The translations under genes and the position numbers were made by a program. A stretch of 64,000 bases of DNA, from the NCBI GenBank assembly GCA_007922195.1, contig ML682007.1, forward strand, positions 19,057,033-19,121,032. The letters run 5' to 3'. The notes under the pieces are model-generated. The model was not told the origin of the DNA. It made no database searches and saw only the letters and a list, made by a program, of their open reading frames with translations. The stretch comes from Podocnemis expansa (taxonomy: Eukaryota; Chordata; Testudines; Podocnemididae). Below are positions 47,440-59,308 of this stretch, piece after piece. Positions within the stretch are counted from its first letter, which is position 1. Every line of letters starts with the position of its first letter.

Positions 47440-50400
47440 TTGCCTGGGGGTGTATGTCTGTGTATACAGCTCTCATTCTGAATACAGAAACATATATGCA
47501 GGCAATTTAAAGAGCTCGCGTAAAGCCATTTGAACATGACTTGTGATGTTATCTCCCACCTGCAATCTAGACTCTAGAACCAAACGTACTGTTAGTGGGG
47601 ACCCTGGGAAGTGAGTCCACTGACCAACAGTTACAGTTCAGAACTACCTCCCTGTATTTCCCCTCTGTAGTCCAACACGAGCACCCACTTTTTGATTCCA
47701 GGCTCCACATCCGTCACCTCTCTTGGGCAGGGACCTATAGTTCTCTCGCTCCTGATGAGGGTATTCCCAGGCTGCAGTTCCCTGCCTACCCTGTGAATTT
47801 CCCAACATGTCAGACTGTCTGAGCTGGCCTGATTTGCTTTTCTCCTTGGAGGCTGTAAGCAAAATAATAGACAACCAGTTATAAGCTAGCACACAGCTTT
47901 TCCTAAGCAAGCACATTTATTCTTAAGAAGAAAGCATTACAGAAAAGTCATATTTAAAAAATAAAAAGACTCTCCACAATATGCCCAAAAGTTTACTATA
48001 GATCACCCCACCTTCAACAAGTGCTCTGGTAGGAGGTGGTTCTTCAAACTCCCCACAAGGTTTTCTATGGTTACAAGTTCACAGCACCTTTTGCTCAGAA
48101 CAGGAGCATAAATGCACAGATTAGCTTTCCCCATGTCCAGTCTTTGAGCTGCAGAGACTGTGAATAGGTAAACAGCCAGTCAGATGATTCTCTCTTCAGG
48201 GCACAGGTTGGGCCTGGACATGGGAGGTAGGAATTTGCAATCCCCCCTCCCCTGGGAATTTCTTATGAAATCCACTTATTTCATCCCAAAAGTGCTTTCT
48301 TGTCTGACAGTGTTTTAAGTAGCCCTTTGAAGTTCCCAACACTTCCTCTGGTTTACATTGGCCATGACTCCCCTCTACAAAAGTTACATACAATCCCACA
48401 ATAATACTTATGATTTGCCTTCAGAATGGAGTGGGTTCCCAGGCTATTTAAACTTAAGTCAAAGGCATTGAAGGAAATTGCCAGCTCTGTCACAGAGACA
48501 GGGTGCCCATCACAGTCTCACTCACTCTAGAGAAGGGCTCCAATTAAATCTTCCAGCTGCCCTCTGAAGAGTTCACTACTCCAGATACCTACAGTCTTTC
48601 CCATAGGGACCAGCTACTTCCCCATCTCTCCAGTTGAAAGCTGTCATATCTTTTAAGTTAACTTGGTTCTCAGCCCAAGGAGAGCCAGGGTATATGGGTG
48701 TCTTGGCAAGAGCAAGAATACCCAACATGCCCAGGCAAAAGAAAACTGAGAAGTGATTAACCCTTTCCTGTGTGATAGGCTCTCCTGAGTCACAGTTATA
48801 GTGTTGAAGCCATCCAGATGTCGTTATTGGCTTTTAGCACCTTGTGCCAGAGAAACTCACAGATGGATTAGTATTGTGCTTCCCCTCTCACAGAGAAGGT
48901 AAGTGGATCTGGTTGCAGTCACTCTGTAGCAATGCCTTCTTGGCCATTGAGCCTTCACCTTTCTTTGAAGTGGGAACTCTGCCCTGCTTGGAGTTAGTTC
49001 AGAGTGGAGAAAGCCACCCAGTGCTTTGGGTAACTTCAATAGTGACTGAGCCACTTGTCATCTTTTGCCAAACTGTTTGTGCGCCCATGGTCCTGTCTAG
49101 ACAGCTGCCTGCTCAATGACTGCTGTGTGAGGAGGGGTGTGTTACCCCAGGGCTAGTCCACAGAATTACTGAATTAATTTAATTACTTCTACTAATGCTG
49201 ACTAAGGGTGTCCATCCTCCAATCGATGGTCTAATCTGGGTCTGAGTTTGTTGAACTGAAAAGCTACACTTTTAGTATCTAGTTCCACACCATAGATCCC
49301 TACATTCACGGGAACATGGTAATATGTCTTAATTTGATTTTCACTCCAGCACCTCTATCTTGTTCACTAGGGACTATGCTATTCCCTCCTGCCCTAAACA
49401 CTTCATTGCTTAGAAACTGAAGGAAGGGTGGGAGGAAGAGAAAGTGATCTGCTTCATTGCCACTGCAAATAAACTGTAGCCCCTCTGTTGTGTCTCTAGG
49501 GGAAGCTCGTGTCCATTTGGAAGGGTCACCATGCCATGGATAAAGATACACATGTACTTGACTTTCTGAGGATGGGAGAGATCTGAGCCAGAGTGAATTC
49601 CCCTTCCTTGCTGATATGAAATGGCAGTAGGTGAATGAAAGTGAGCACCATCACCCTTTTTCTGAATCACCAGAACATTAGAGATGAAGCAAGTAGTCAC
49701 TTCTTCCACCATGCTTCCTTGATACGTCCTCCACCCTCCCCCTCTTCCCATGAGGTGTGTGCATGTTCACTGGGCAATATTTGCACATCTCTGTAGTCCA
49801 AGGCATGTGTTTACCTGAAAAGTGCAAAAAATATAGCCAAGGCTTCAGGCTAAGCTAAATGCAGACAGCAGCCATTCTGTCAGGGGCAGGAGACGAACCA
49901 CCAGGAAAGTTCAGCATGATGTGGATGAGGGGGAGGAAAAGCACTGTTTACAATAGTATCTGGCTCTGGGACTCGCCTTTGTCCAGACCATGGATCACGT
50001 TTATTTTCATACCAGCCAAGGCCTCTTACCCCCGGTTGAAGGTGGAGAAAGGAAAGAGCTCGTTTCCCCAATCACACAGCAACGGCATCTGTGGTTTGGC
50101 AAAGACACCACTTCAGGATGCTTGCGAGAGCTGGAGCTGCAGTTGTGCGGCCGCACAACATGATGGACTCTAGCCTGTGTGTCAGGAAATACTAGCGAGC
50201 TGCTAATCATGCCTGAGATGCTCACAAAGGCACAGGAGGGTTGTTGTCAGGAACTGGGACATCACAAATGACACATTGCTCTTTGTGTCTGGCCGCAGGG
50301 CACTATGGGGCCTGGACACGATGGCAAACAGACACCTCCCATTTGGATCACTCACATCTCATTGTCATAAAGGAGCTAGCAACTCCCCCTCTGAATGACA

Positions 50401-50445
50401 GAGGTGCTAAAGCTGCAGTGGGAAAATGGTGAAGATTGTTTAAAA
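47440..50445. other. Noncoding, no gene seen
   Basis: About 3 kb without a recognised exon, RNA gene or element boundary. The open frames at 48844-49119 and 49410-49751 show no domain. Confidence 0.4.
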
Positions 50446-50449
50446 TAAT

Positions 50450-51117
50450 TTTATTATCTCGTCTGAGTTATGAGATTTCAACAAAGGAAACACTGAGGAT
50501 GAAACAATGCTGGCCAGGCAGAACCAGGAAAGCTGCTGCTGAGCAGCTAATGTAGGAGACAACCTGGCTGATGCTGTAGCAGATCATGGCCAGAATTTCA
50601 TCTATCTTCTAGAAAGAGCCAGGGAAGTCGATCTAAAACAAAATAAAATGATGAAATTGTGATTGCCTGCAAATGTATGCCAACTGCTGAGGAGACTGCC
50701 GGACAAAGACATAGCAGATGTGGTAAATTCAAAAGGAAGCAGCCTTCACATGTCTCAAAGAGTTGGTGATCAGCTGTCCCATCCTGAAATATAACAGTGG
50801 GAAAGAGGCACCCCTACCATGTGATTCTAGGGAGACAATACTTTGGGTGTCACTCCAACAAAAGGAGGGGCCAGTAGCTTTGTAAGATGGTCACCATCAC
50901 CAACAGAACAAAAACATATCCAAACTGAAGAGCAATGTATTGCAATAATATCTACAAGTGGAAAGATGGACTGGTATGTTCAAGGATGGGAATCCATTTG
51001 ACTAAAAACCCAGGACTCATAGCCCAAAAATGCCTTTAGTGCATGCTATTGAAATGCCAATGCTAAATATTAGTGGTACGCTACAAGAAAGGGACTGAAA
51101 TGTATTCTGATCCATGA
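50450..51117 (+). pseudogene. Decayed Ty3/gypsy retrotransposon pol: RT end and RNase H
   Basis: Frame pieces on the plus strand follow gypsy pol order. First comes LLERAREVDLKQNK (50603 on), the end of the RT thumb. Then MPTAEETA, then a gap where about 50 residues of the RT-RNase H link should be. Next is FTCLKELVISCPILKYN with PLPCDS (50745-50883), the start of RNase H with its first catalytic Asp. Last is RYKKGTEMYSDP (51076-51111), the end of RNase H, where intact copies read ADTLSRA. Stops and frameshifts separate the pieces. The integrase that should follow on this strand is instead on the minus strand at 51615-51880. Family call is from recall of gypsy pol motifs. Confidence 0.75.
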
Positions 51118-51614
51118 CAGCCCCACAGCAGGAACATATGACAAGTGAACAAGAACACGAGAGCTTCAGCCTGTTAGAAATACAGACAACACAGAAAAAA
51201 AATAGAAAGCATCCTCCAAATCAGCTAGGTGCGAGTTTCAAGACAAGGGCTGGAAAGAACCTGCAAACAAACTATGCAATCAAAGAGTTGTCCGTCTTCA
51301 TGTCTGTCATTCCGTCAGGAAAGTCAGACACTCAAGGAGAAGCCCATCTGCTTCTCAAGAATACCTGAACTGATGAGGTGAGTTGAGCAGCCAAAATAGT
51401 ATGATATAAACAAGGTGTTGAATCATGATACCCAGAACAGAAACGCTTTTAAGAACACTTTGTGGGAATAGAAAGTCAGAAAGCCACAGCATCCCCAACA
51501 GACCTCGGAGCAAAAAGAGGATGAATTTTTCCACCAGCCAACTGGCCTCCTTTATTGTAGACAACTATTCAAGTGTCTAGGAACTAGACGAGGTGTCAGA
51601 TACCACCTCAGCAA
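51118..51614. other. Joint between oppositely oriented gypsy pieces
   Basis: A plus-strand open frame (51114-51368, 84 residues) continues after the RNase H piece but shows no integrase zinc-binding HHCC or DDE motif. It may be diverged linker sequence. The inversion breakpoint should lie in this stretch. Confidence 0.4.
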
Positions 51615-51880
51615 ACCTCAAGCATTTCAGCTGGCATGATATCCCATACAATGTAGTTTTTGAAACTACATCTTGATGTGAAGTGTTGTATTGGACTGCT
51701 GTTAATACCTTCTGTCGGAGTGTCTCTCCATTCAGCAATGAATTGCCATACATTTTCTTGGCTTTTTAACAGCTTTCTTTAAGAGACTTTTAGCACTTCT
51801 TAAGTGTCATTTCAGCTTTGCTATTTGACTGCCTGTGACATGAGGATGAGGCAGCATGACTGGATTCCCATTTTCAAATA
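51615..51880 (-). pseudogene. Decayed Ty3/gypsy integrase, inverted relative to its RNase H
   Basis: The minus strand reads RQSNSKAE (near 51831-51808), the usual PQSNGKAE box with the last catalytic Glu of the DDE core. It then reads FIAEWRDTPTEGINSSPIQH (51741-51682), a hallmark gypsy stretch usually written WRNTPTEG and SSP. Frameshifts and stops lie between them. The upstream part of the integrase is cut at about 51950 by a foldback hAT element. No zinc-binding domain or chromodomain is seen. Confidence 0.75.
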
Positions 51881-51958
51881 AATTACACAAATGCATTGCA
51901 ACTGCAGAGCTTCCTGAAGCCAGAAGGCTCCAGAGATGGGTTTGAGTTTGACCTAGCT

Positions 51959-52723
51959 TGGGGACCAGCAACGCAGGCTCAGTGAGCCACCTGTGGCTCC
52001 CTGAGCGTCCCCTTCTGGCTGTCTGGCAATCTCCTCCAGGGAGCCAGGGGTGGCCAAATCGTGGGTCACCAGGGTCGTGGCCAAATCAGGGTCGCCAGGG
52101 TCACCCCCACCCTCCCACCACAACTGCATGAGCCAGAAGCAGCCCAGTGGCTGCGCCACAGCCCCTAGCGCTGGCAGGGGATGTACGAGAAGCATGTGCT
52201 TCCTCCGTCCCTCCCTCCGCTGGCAGGGCACAGCAGCACTGCCCCACCTACCCCCAGCCGGCTGTCCCCCCTAAGAGTGGCTAGTGGAGAGCTGCAGCCT
52301 GCGGAGGTGGCACCCTGGAATGGCCCCTTCATGGAGTTCAGGCTGCTTCGACCCGACCACACCAGGGCTGAACAGGTCCCATCCAGGTCCTGCGGGGTGA
52401 GGCGGCCTCCATCCAGGCCTGGCGTGGCTGGGTCAAAGCAGCCTGAACTCCGAGGAGGGGTCATTCCAGGACACTGCCTCCACAAGCTGCAGCTCTCCGC
52501 CAGCCACTTTTGGGACGGGCAGCCGGCTAGGGGTAGGCAGGGCGGCACTGCTGTGCCCTGCCAGCAGAGGAAGGGATGGAGAGAGTACGCACCGCCCATA
52601 CACCGCCCCCCCCGCCAGCACTAGGGGCTGCTGGGCATCTGCTGGGCTGGCTCGGGCTGCTGTGGTTGTGATGGGAGGGTGGGGGCAAATGGCTCTTCTG
52701 CTTTTTTGGGTTGCCAACCTCTG
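51959..52723. mobile_element. Foldback hAT element with long inverted arms and perfect 8-bp target duplication
   Basis: ACCTAGCT flanks the 765-bp element at 51951-51958 and 52724-52731. The outer ends GGGGACCAGCAACGC and GGGTTGCCAACCTCTG are inverted. Most of the rest is also symmetric: CCCCCACCCTCCCACCACAA (about 52103) pairs with the tail near 52670, CCCCTAGCGCTGGCAGGGG with CGCCAGCACTAGGGG, and GGAGTTCAGGCTGCTTCGACC with GGGTCAAAGCAGCCTGAACT. The loop is about 52360-52425. It is GC-rich. The paired open frames on opposite strands (52165-52624) are mirror images of one arm, not genes. Confidence 0.85.
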
Positions 52724-52731
52724 ACCTAGCT

Positions 52732-55357
52732 CCAGGAGAGACCTGTGAAGGGGAAGAGGCAGTCTTATTCCTCCCCAGCCCAGGCTGGAACAAGCAGTTG
52801 GTGTCCAGCACATGGTAGGAGCCCCCCTCTTGGGCACACCAGCCCTGCTGCTCGCCTACTACAGCCAGATTTCATGGAAGAGATCAAATTTTGTGGCTCT
52901 TGACATGTTTTTCACAACCATGAATTTGGTCGGGCCCCACCTATGGCTGGTATATTCAGAACTGCACAATGGCAGCCTAACTCTACTCACACTGAAGTTA
53001 ACAGGAACTTTAGAAAATCCCAAAAATCTTGGTTTAAAGGACATTTTTCCCTTCATGACACCTGTGGTTGTGGGGGGTACAGAAGGGCTGTGCTGCAGTG
53101 AAAGTCGCTCTCAGGATTTCTTGCTGCCCCAACCAGAATTTGGCCTAAGACGTTCACACTCAGTACGCAAATGTGATCCTACATGGCCTCATTGAGATAG
53201 GATTGGAGCACCTGCCCCGTGCTTAATTACAGAAATAACTATAGTTGGTTGCACAGAGAAAACAATACGCCTGTGGTGGGAAGCTACTTAATGCTCATTA
53301 CATAAGAATTTGCTCTTCCTCTTTCAAAGGTTCTCTGGTGATTGGGGGCTAGTTTCTTTGTTTTTGATCTGATTCCTGGATTGTGTCATGATAGCCTTCA
53401 TGGTGTTTGACCATTGAGCCCCATTCCCACCCCCTTTTACTATTATTAAGCAGTGTGACAGGAATCGTTAGCCCTTTGGCTGTTTCCTATGCTGGATGCA
53501 ATCGCTCACGCAAGGGGAGATTGCTGCTGCCAGATTTCCTGTGCTTCCCTCTCTGTGACACAGAGGAGCCACCAGAAACCTCGGGGTGTTGTGCATGAAC
53601 TGGGAATGCTATGGGGCAAGCAGACTGCTCAAGACTTCACCAGAGTCCTGCATCTCAGTCTCAGCCCACAGTGGCACCATCCCATCCTCCCTGGAGCTGT
53701 GGTAGGCTGAGGCGCAATGTAACAGGGTAGCAGGACAGAAGGCAGATAGCAAAAAACAGCCTGCAATTAAAATACTTCCCGTCCAGTCATTGTTTGGTAC
53801 CATGGTGTCCTTGGCACCCTCTGGCAGGTTTCCATCCCAACGGCACACACCATCTGCCAAACATCTCTGTTTGGAGGGGACTGTATTTTCAGCAAACTAT
53901 TTACCTTTTCCCCCACCCTGTCGTCTTCTAGTCCAAACACATTTCTGAAAGAGAATGTCTCTTTATCTTCCCCAATTGTTTCCTTGTATGGCTTTCAAAG
54001 CTTGGCAAGGCTGGCTATGCCCCAGGGCTCTCGTGGGTGTGACACACGGTAAGCCCCATGGAAGGTAACTTAGAAGCCACATACTCCCTACTTTGGTCTG
54101 CCAGGCATAAATAGCCTGCCAGAAACCTAACCATGGTCAGTTGAGGACAGCCATGTGTGGAACAATTGTTTGTGGAGGGTAAATTTGCAGCCCATTATAT
54201 TGCAATGGTACAAACTGTGTAGTTTATATTTGAAAAGTTGCTTACTATCAACCAGGTAGCACTTGGTGGTACAATGTAACCAAACTACCATCTTGTGCTC
54301 CCGAATCCCAGCTCTCATTTTAAAAAAGGAAGTTTATCTCCCTCGTAGTTGTGAAGAAAACAAATGAAACATGTGTAAATCATGTAGCAACATCTGCTTG
54401 AGCCTGGAACAAAAGCAAAGAGGCTGTGATGTGACCCATTCATCTCCATGAGGTGTTCACTCGGAAACTTTGTGAGTATAATTTAAAGGTCAGCATTGTT
54501 ACCTGTTTCATTAATGATCAAAGCAGGGAAGAAAAGAGAAGGACAATCACATTTTACAGTCTATTCTGGGTGGCATCTAATTTTGGCATCTAAGCAGGCA
54601 GAGCTCCAGAGTACCATGACCTGTTTGCAACTTGACCCCTACTTTACATCTCATTCAACTAATCAAATCAAATAAATATTTAAGAATCACGGCTTAGTGC
54701 TAGCTGGCCATCTTATCCCTTTACAGTTCTTTGCTGCAGCTTCCCTATCAGCTCAGCTCTGTCATGTTAACAAGCTGCTGGCCCCCTTCCCTGCTCTGCC
54801 ACCAGGGCCAGCTTTCATGGCTTATTAGTGTTTGAGGAAATGGTGAACTGTCTCCCACATCCCTCCTTGGGCATGGGAGCCTCTCCCTAAATTTCCATAA
54901 AGCTGCTACCTCATCTTATGTGAACAGCTATTCACAATCCCCAGTTCTGTGACTTCACTGCTCTGATCCTTCATTTCATTCAGGGCCAGATGTGGGGGGC
55001 AGGTGGCCCAGGTGACCACCTGTGTTGCTGGGCCTGGGCGCGCTGGGCTCGTGGTGCCATTTCTGTTCTTAGTGACAAAAGGGAAAATAAAATGTTTGAA
55101 ATGACATCTTTTGGCCATTCCGTATGCGACTCCATTTTTCACTAACCTCCTAAAACGTTCTGGACCTTTGCAGAATCTTGCAGAATGTTCCAGACTGTCT
55201 GAAGACTACATTTTCCTCGTATCTCCTAGGATGTTGTCAGCCATGCCCTCACAGGCATGTAAAGGGTGGGGTGCCACCAGTTAAGTCAGTGAGATATAAG
55301 AACAAAGTGCAATAAAAAAAAAATAAGTATACTTCCTCTTAAAGTCCAAAAGGAGAA
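52732..55357. other. Noncoding, no gene seen
   Basis: About 54980-55070 is GC-rich (GGCCCAGGTGACCACCTG) and may be a hAT remnant without clear ends. The frame at 52812-53195 (127 residues) has no domain and no splice support. Confidence 0.4.
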
Positions 55358-55360
55358 GCG

Positions 55361-55572
55361 AAACAAACAAGGAGTCTTGTGACACCTTTAACGACTAACA
55401 TTTATTTATTGCGTGAGCTTTTGTAGGAGGATATCTCACGTTATTAGATGCTTGGATATGTCTCATCTTCAAGCATCTGACGAAGCAGGATTCTCTCCCA
55501 CTAAAGCTCATGAGATAAATAAATTTGTTAGTCTTTAAAAGTGCCAGAGGACTCCTTGTTTCTTTCACCTAA
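55361..55572. repeat. Palindromic retroposon-like repeat, both arms, no 3' tail
   Basis: AAACAAACAAGGAGTCTTGTG to GGATATCTCACGTTATTAGAT, then AAGCATCTGACGAAGCAGGA to GAGGACTCCTTGTTTCTTT. The arms pair throughout, but the tail GGCTGCCCCTTTGGA is missing and no target duplication is clear. Confidence 0.75.
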
Positions 55573-55904
55573 GCACAGCAAGTCGCTGATTGTTGTAAAG
55601 TATTAGAGGTATCATCCATCATTCTTCTTTTCATTTATGCTACTTTTCCTCCTCTGCGTTGTGACAGCAGTATGGAGTATAGGGAGAAACCAACCCTGCT
55701 TTCTTCTCCAACAATTTCCAGCTCTTCATGGGAGATTGTCGGCGGGGGGGGGTTGTTTTTCGGTGCCTTGGAAAGTCATGTATAGGACTCAAAAACACAA
55801 GATCTGTTCTCATGGTATTTCCACTGACCAGGAACTGAAATCTGATCTCCCTTTCTTTCCAACCCATAAATAGCCCCCTGGGCATTAAAAGAATATGAAA
55901 CCAG

Positions 55905-56010
55905 AGTGCCTGCTTGTGCTCTCATGCTGGTGTAAATCAAGAGTGACTTACTAGAGTCAGTGGGGTTGGAGTGGTGCACACTCTGAGTGAGTGAAAGCAG
56001 CCTCAGGCCT
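55905..56010 (+). repeat. Short reptile repeat (GTGTAAATCAAGAGTGACTT type)
   Basis: Reads CTGGTGTAAATCAAGAGTGA, then TTACTAGAGTCAGTGGGGTT, then AGTGAGTGAAAGCAGCCTCA. It resembles an abundant repeat that I remember from turtle and bird sequence. Class unknown. Relatives at 57250-57345 and about 11950-11998. Confidence 0.45.
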
Positions 56011-57245
56011 CAACATGGGAAATGTTTGTGCTTCACCCCATACTTGCCTCTAGCAGTTCCCATGGCAGGCTAATGTCTAAACCTCTCTTTGGTGGAGACA
56101 GTGATGGAGTTATTGTTTTGAGCTGTCACATGCAAGTGTATCCCGATACACGTCATTGTCCCTCTGGTGCCATTTCTAACTGCCTGCCTCTGCTGAAAGG
56201 TGAGCTGAATAATGGCCAGAAGCCGTGATCAAGTCCCAGCTGCGTCCAGCAGATAGACCCAGATAGAGCCATGTGTTGCTTCTTTAACCCTTTGGGGTGA
56301 AGTTTGTGATGGATAATGGTGGCTAACAACAGGTGCAGGATAGATAAGAGCTTTAAATCATAGAGACCAATGGTGGAGAAAGACCTATTAGACCTCTCAT
56401 ACTGTTCACCTGGACGAGGCAGAGCTTTCCCCTAAAGTCCAGCCTTTTGGCCACATCCTACTTACTTCCTCGTCATAGCTCTGCCTTTGCACCACAGTTC
56501 TGATCTGCAGCTGTTTCTGCTATTCCAGGCCAGCAAGCTCCTCATGACTGCATCAATGCACTTCAGTCTTGATCTGCAACATATCTAGCTTCTCCATTTC
56601 TTGGTGTCCTCCCCACCTTCCTCTGACAGAAATTAATGGTAACAAGCACCCAAATGCTGGAGAACAGGACCTGCATTTTCCAAAGGGCAATTATTCCCAA
56701 CCACTGCCCATTCAGAGTGAGAACCATGCAGCGTCTGGGAAAGATGGGATCTGGATTCTCTTCCCTACTCATCCACCAATTTGCTGTGTGGCATTAGGCA
56801 TCTCACATGTCCTCTGTGGGTGGGATTTCATTTGGTCTTCCTCTCAGCGTCTGGCTCCCCCAGGGACAGAACGGAGTCCCTTGGAGCTGGAACGCTGGCC
56901 CTCTTCACCTTCCAATGCTGCAATTTCACAAAGCATTTGTTCGTTCTCTCTTTGCCCAGGATAGGGTGTTGATGGTTGAAAGAACGCCATGTCCTCACAC
57001 TCCCTAGGGCCCAGTCCCAGGCTGTATCCGGTGAGTGACTGCAAGTTTAACTTTATTTCCAAACATTATTTAGCTGAATTATCCCTGCCTATTGTGACCA
57101 CACAGCCCACTAGGAAAACAGCCCAGATTTATCATGGGCAGGAGGAAGGGAAGTATGCTACATGGGATATTCCCAAGAAAATATTTTTTTCTGTTATTTA
57201 TTTTTCCCAGGCAGTACAACATTGTTCAGTGTGATTTAAAGGAGC
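56011..57245. other. Noncoding, no gene seen
   Basis: The open frames at 56569-57007 overlap in several registers on both strands and have no domain. No feature was supported. Confidence 0.4.
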
Positions 57246-57249
57246 CACA

Positions 57250-57345
57250 AATAATGGGCCAGATTGTCAGGAGGAGCAATGTCTCCATTGACTTCCATGG
57301 AGCTACCTTGAGTCACATCAGCTGCCAGCCTGGCCAATTTTCTCA
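57250..57345 (-). repeat. Second copy of the short reptile repeat
   Basis: ATAATGGGCCAGATTGTCAG, then CTCCATTGACTTCCATGGAG, then GAGTCACATC. This is roughly the opposite orientation of 55905-56010, with a central palindrome CTCCATTGACTTCCATGGAG. Confidence 0.45.
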
Positions 57346-58594
57346 CTTATGTTACAAAGAAGACCTTAGCTAATTAACATTGAAAGGATTTGTGTTTAAA
57401 AGTGAATTTATTTTGCATCAGTTATGGGGTTTATTTCATTTCTACAAGAATAAATGCAAACTAAGATAGTGTGACTGTAAGTTCTGGGGCTGGAACTATA
57501 TCTGACTGTATGTTTGTGACAACACTAAGCAATTCTGCGGTGTCTGGGCGTGACCAGGCTACAAATATTAATCCGTAATGATGAAAGATGCAAATAAAGA
57601 CAAGCATGAGCTGCTAAGATAAAAGCACCTCAGCCTGGAAGATCTGAAAGCGGCCACTGTGAACTCAGGATGCAAGCTAGCCAAGAATAAACAAAGGGCA
57701 GAGCTCTCTCAGGCCTCATCTTAGTCCCACCACTATGCCACACCTAAGTCTCTCTCATTTCCACAGTTAAAAATGGTTGACGCCAGGAATGCAAAATCCT
57801 GTCACAGAGGCTGTAGGAAAAGTTATTGTCTCAGTGAAAGGAATCTGACAGCATTTGACATCCTCGCATAAATGATTTTTGTGTCTCTCATTTTGGGGTT
57901 TTGTTGCCTCCTATGCCCTCTAGCAGGCTGAGAGGCGTGACAGAGAGTGTGCTGGAAGAGAAGGACCCTTTTACAGCCCTCTGGAAATATCAATAGGGCT
58001 TAAAGTGCCAGCAGGTTACATTAAACTTACCGTGTCAAACCAGTGTAGTGGGATGGCAGTATAAATGAAAATCGGGCTCTTTAATTGCTTTCTTCAGGGC
58101 TTTCCAGCCTCTAGCCAGACCCATGATCTGAATACTAGATCATCTTTAGACTCGATCTGGAGAGACCTGCATTTCACTACTTTCTGCTAAAAGATCTATG
58201 AAGAACTTGATGAAGAACCAAGCTAAAATCTATCTGCCATTGTACAGAATCACATGCCCTATATTCTCTGTGGAACATCATGGGAAAACTCCAGCTCATC
58301 CTCTCTCAGCCAAGTGATGTTGACTGTTAGAATTTCTTTGCCATGAACAGACACCTGACTAAATATCCATTTTCCTCTCTCATCACTTTTCATGTACATT
58401 CATAGCGAACTGAAGGTCATTTTTAGGCATTGCCAGATTAAAGAAATGATAGTTTCTGGCTTACAACTGCAGGGAATGATTTTTTCCTTACTGTATCTAT
58501 GCTCTGTGATCTTCAGAGCCAAAAAACTAAGGTAAGCACCTGTGCCCCACGCATCTAATCTGAGCTAATGGAGACATACACACACTTGTTTAGT
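57346..58594. other. Noncoding, no gene seen
   Basis: AT-rich. An octamer-type word ATGCAAAT is at 57589-57596 and AAGATAAAAG at 57617-57626, but nothing more supports regulatory function. Confidence 0.35.
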
Positions 58595-58602
58595 CCCTAG
58601 GC

Positions 58603-59202
58603 CAGGTGTGGCCAAACTACAGCTCAGGAGCTCCATGTGGCTCTTGAATGAAAAAGTGCAGCTCACAGAAAAAAGCCAGAGGAAAGCAGCCCCAGCCTAG
58701 GAGTTTTAAATCTCCCGCCCTGAGCATGCTCTTATGCTCAGGGGGAGCCCCAGCCTGTTCCTAGCCACCAGAGTGGCCATATTGGATGCTCAGGCTGGGC
58801 AGGGCTTAAAGCAAGGGGAGTGAGCCCCAGCCTGTGCCTAGCTGCTGGAGTGGCCACGTAAGGCGGCCCAGGGGGGGATCAGCCTGGGGGAATCAGTAGC
58901 AGGGCCTGGGGGTTGGAGAGGGCGGAGAGAAGCAGCAGCATGGCTAGAGAGGGCAGGGAGAAGCTAAGATTTTACTATATAGGTAGACCTAGTTCTCATG
59001 GTAACCTTAAATAATTATTAGAATCTGACCTTAGTCCGATCAATATTGGCCCTCTTTTTACAATAAAATGAAAGTGTGCAATGAATTTTAAACTTAATAA
59101 TTTTGGAGTAGGTAAAATATGGCTATATGCCTCAGTGCGGCTCTTGGAGGTTTAATAATCGACTTGTGTGGCTCTTGAGTTCCATAAGTTTGGCCACCCC
59201 TG
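58603..59202. mobile_element. hAT nonautonomous element, 600 bp
   Basis: Starts CAGGTGTGGCCAAACTAC and ends AGTTTGGCCACCCCTG. The flanks CCCTAGGC (58595-58602) and CCCTAGAC (59203-59210) match at 7 of 8. Subterminal TGTGGCTCTTGA words occur near both ends. The interior has a short GC-rich tandem-like part (CAGCCTG...AGCCACC, about 58690-58850) and no transposase frame. Confidence 0.85.
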
Positions 59203-59308
59203 CCCTAGACTTTAAATAGCAAAAGAGGAGGGAAATCAGCTCACATGTCCCAGAAGGTTGCTGGCTGCCTCTGGGCAAACGCCAGTGAAATTTGAGACTA
59301 GGGACTAA

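Noticed and set aside
51114..51368. 84-residue frame after the gypsy RNase H piece as a possible integrase start
   Set aside because: No HHCC or DDE residues in order; kept only as unexplained linker.
52165..52624. Pair of open frames of 144 and 147 residues on opposite strands with similar content (GCLPS, PAGRAQ)
   Set aside because: They are mirror readings of the two arms of a foldback hAT element.
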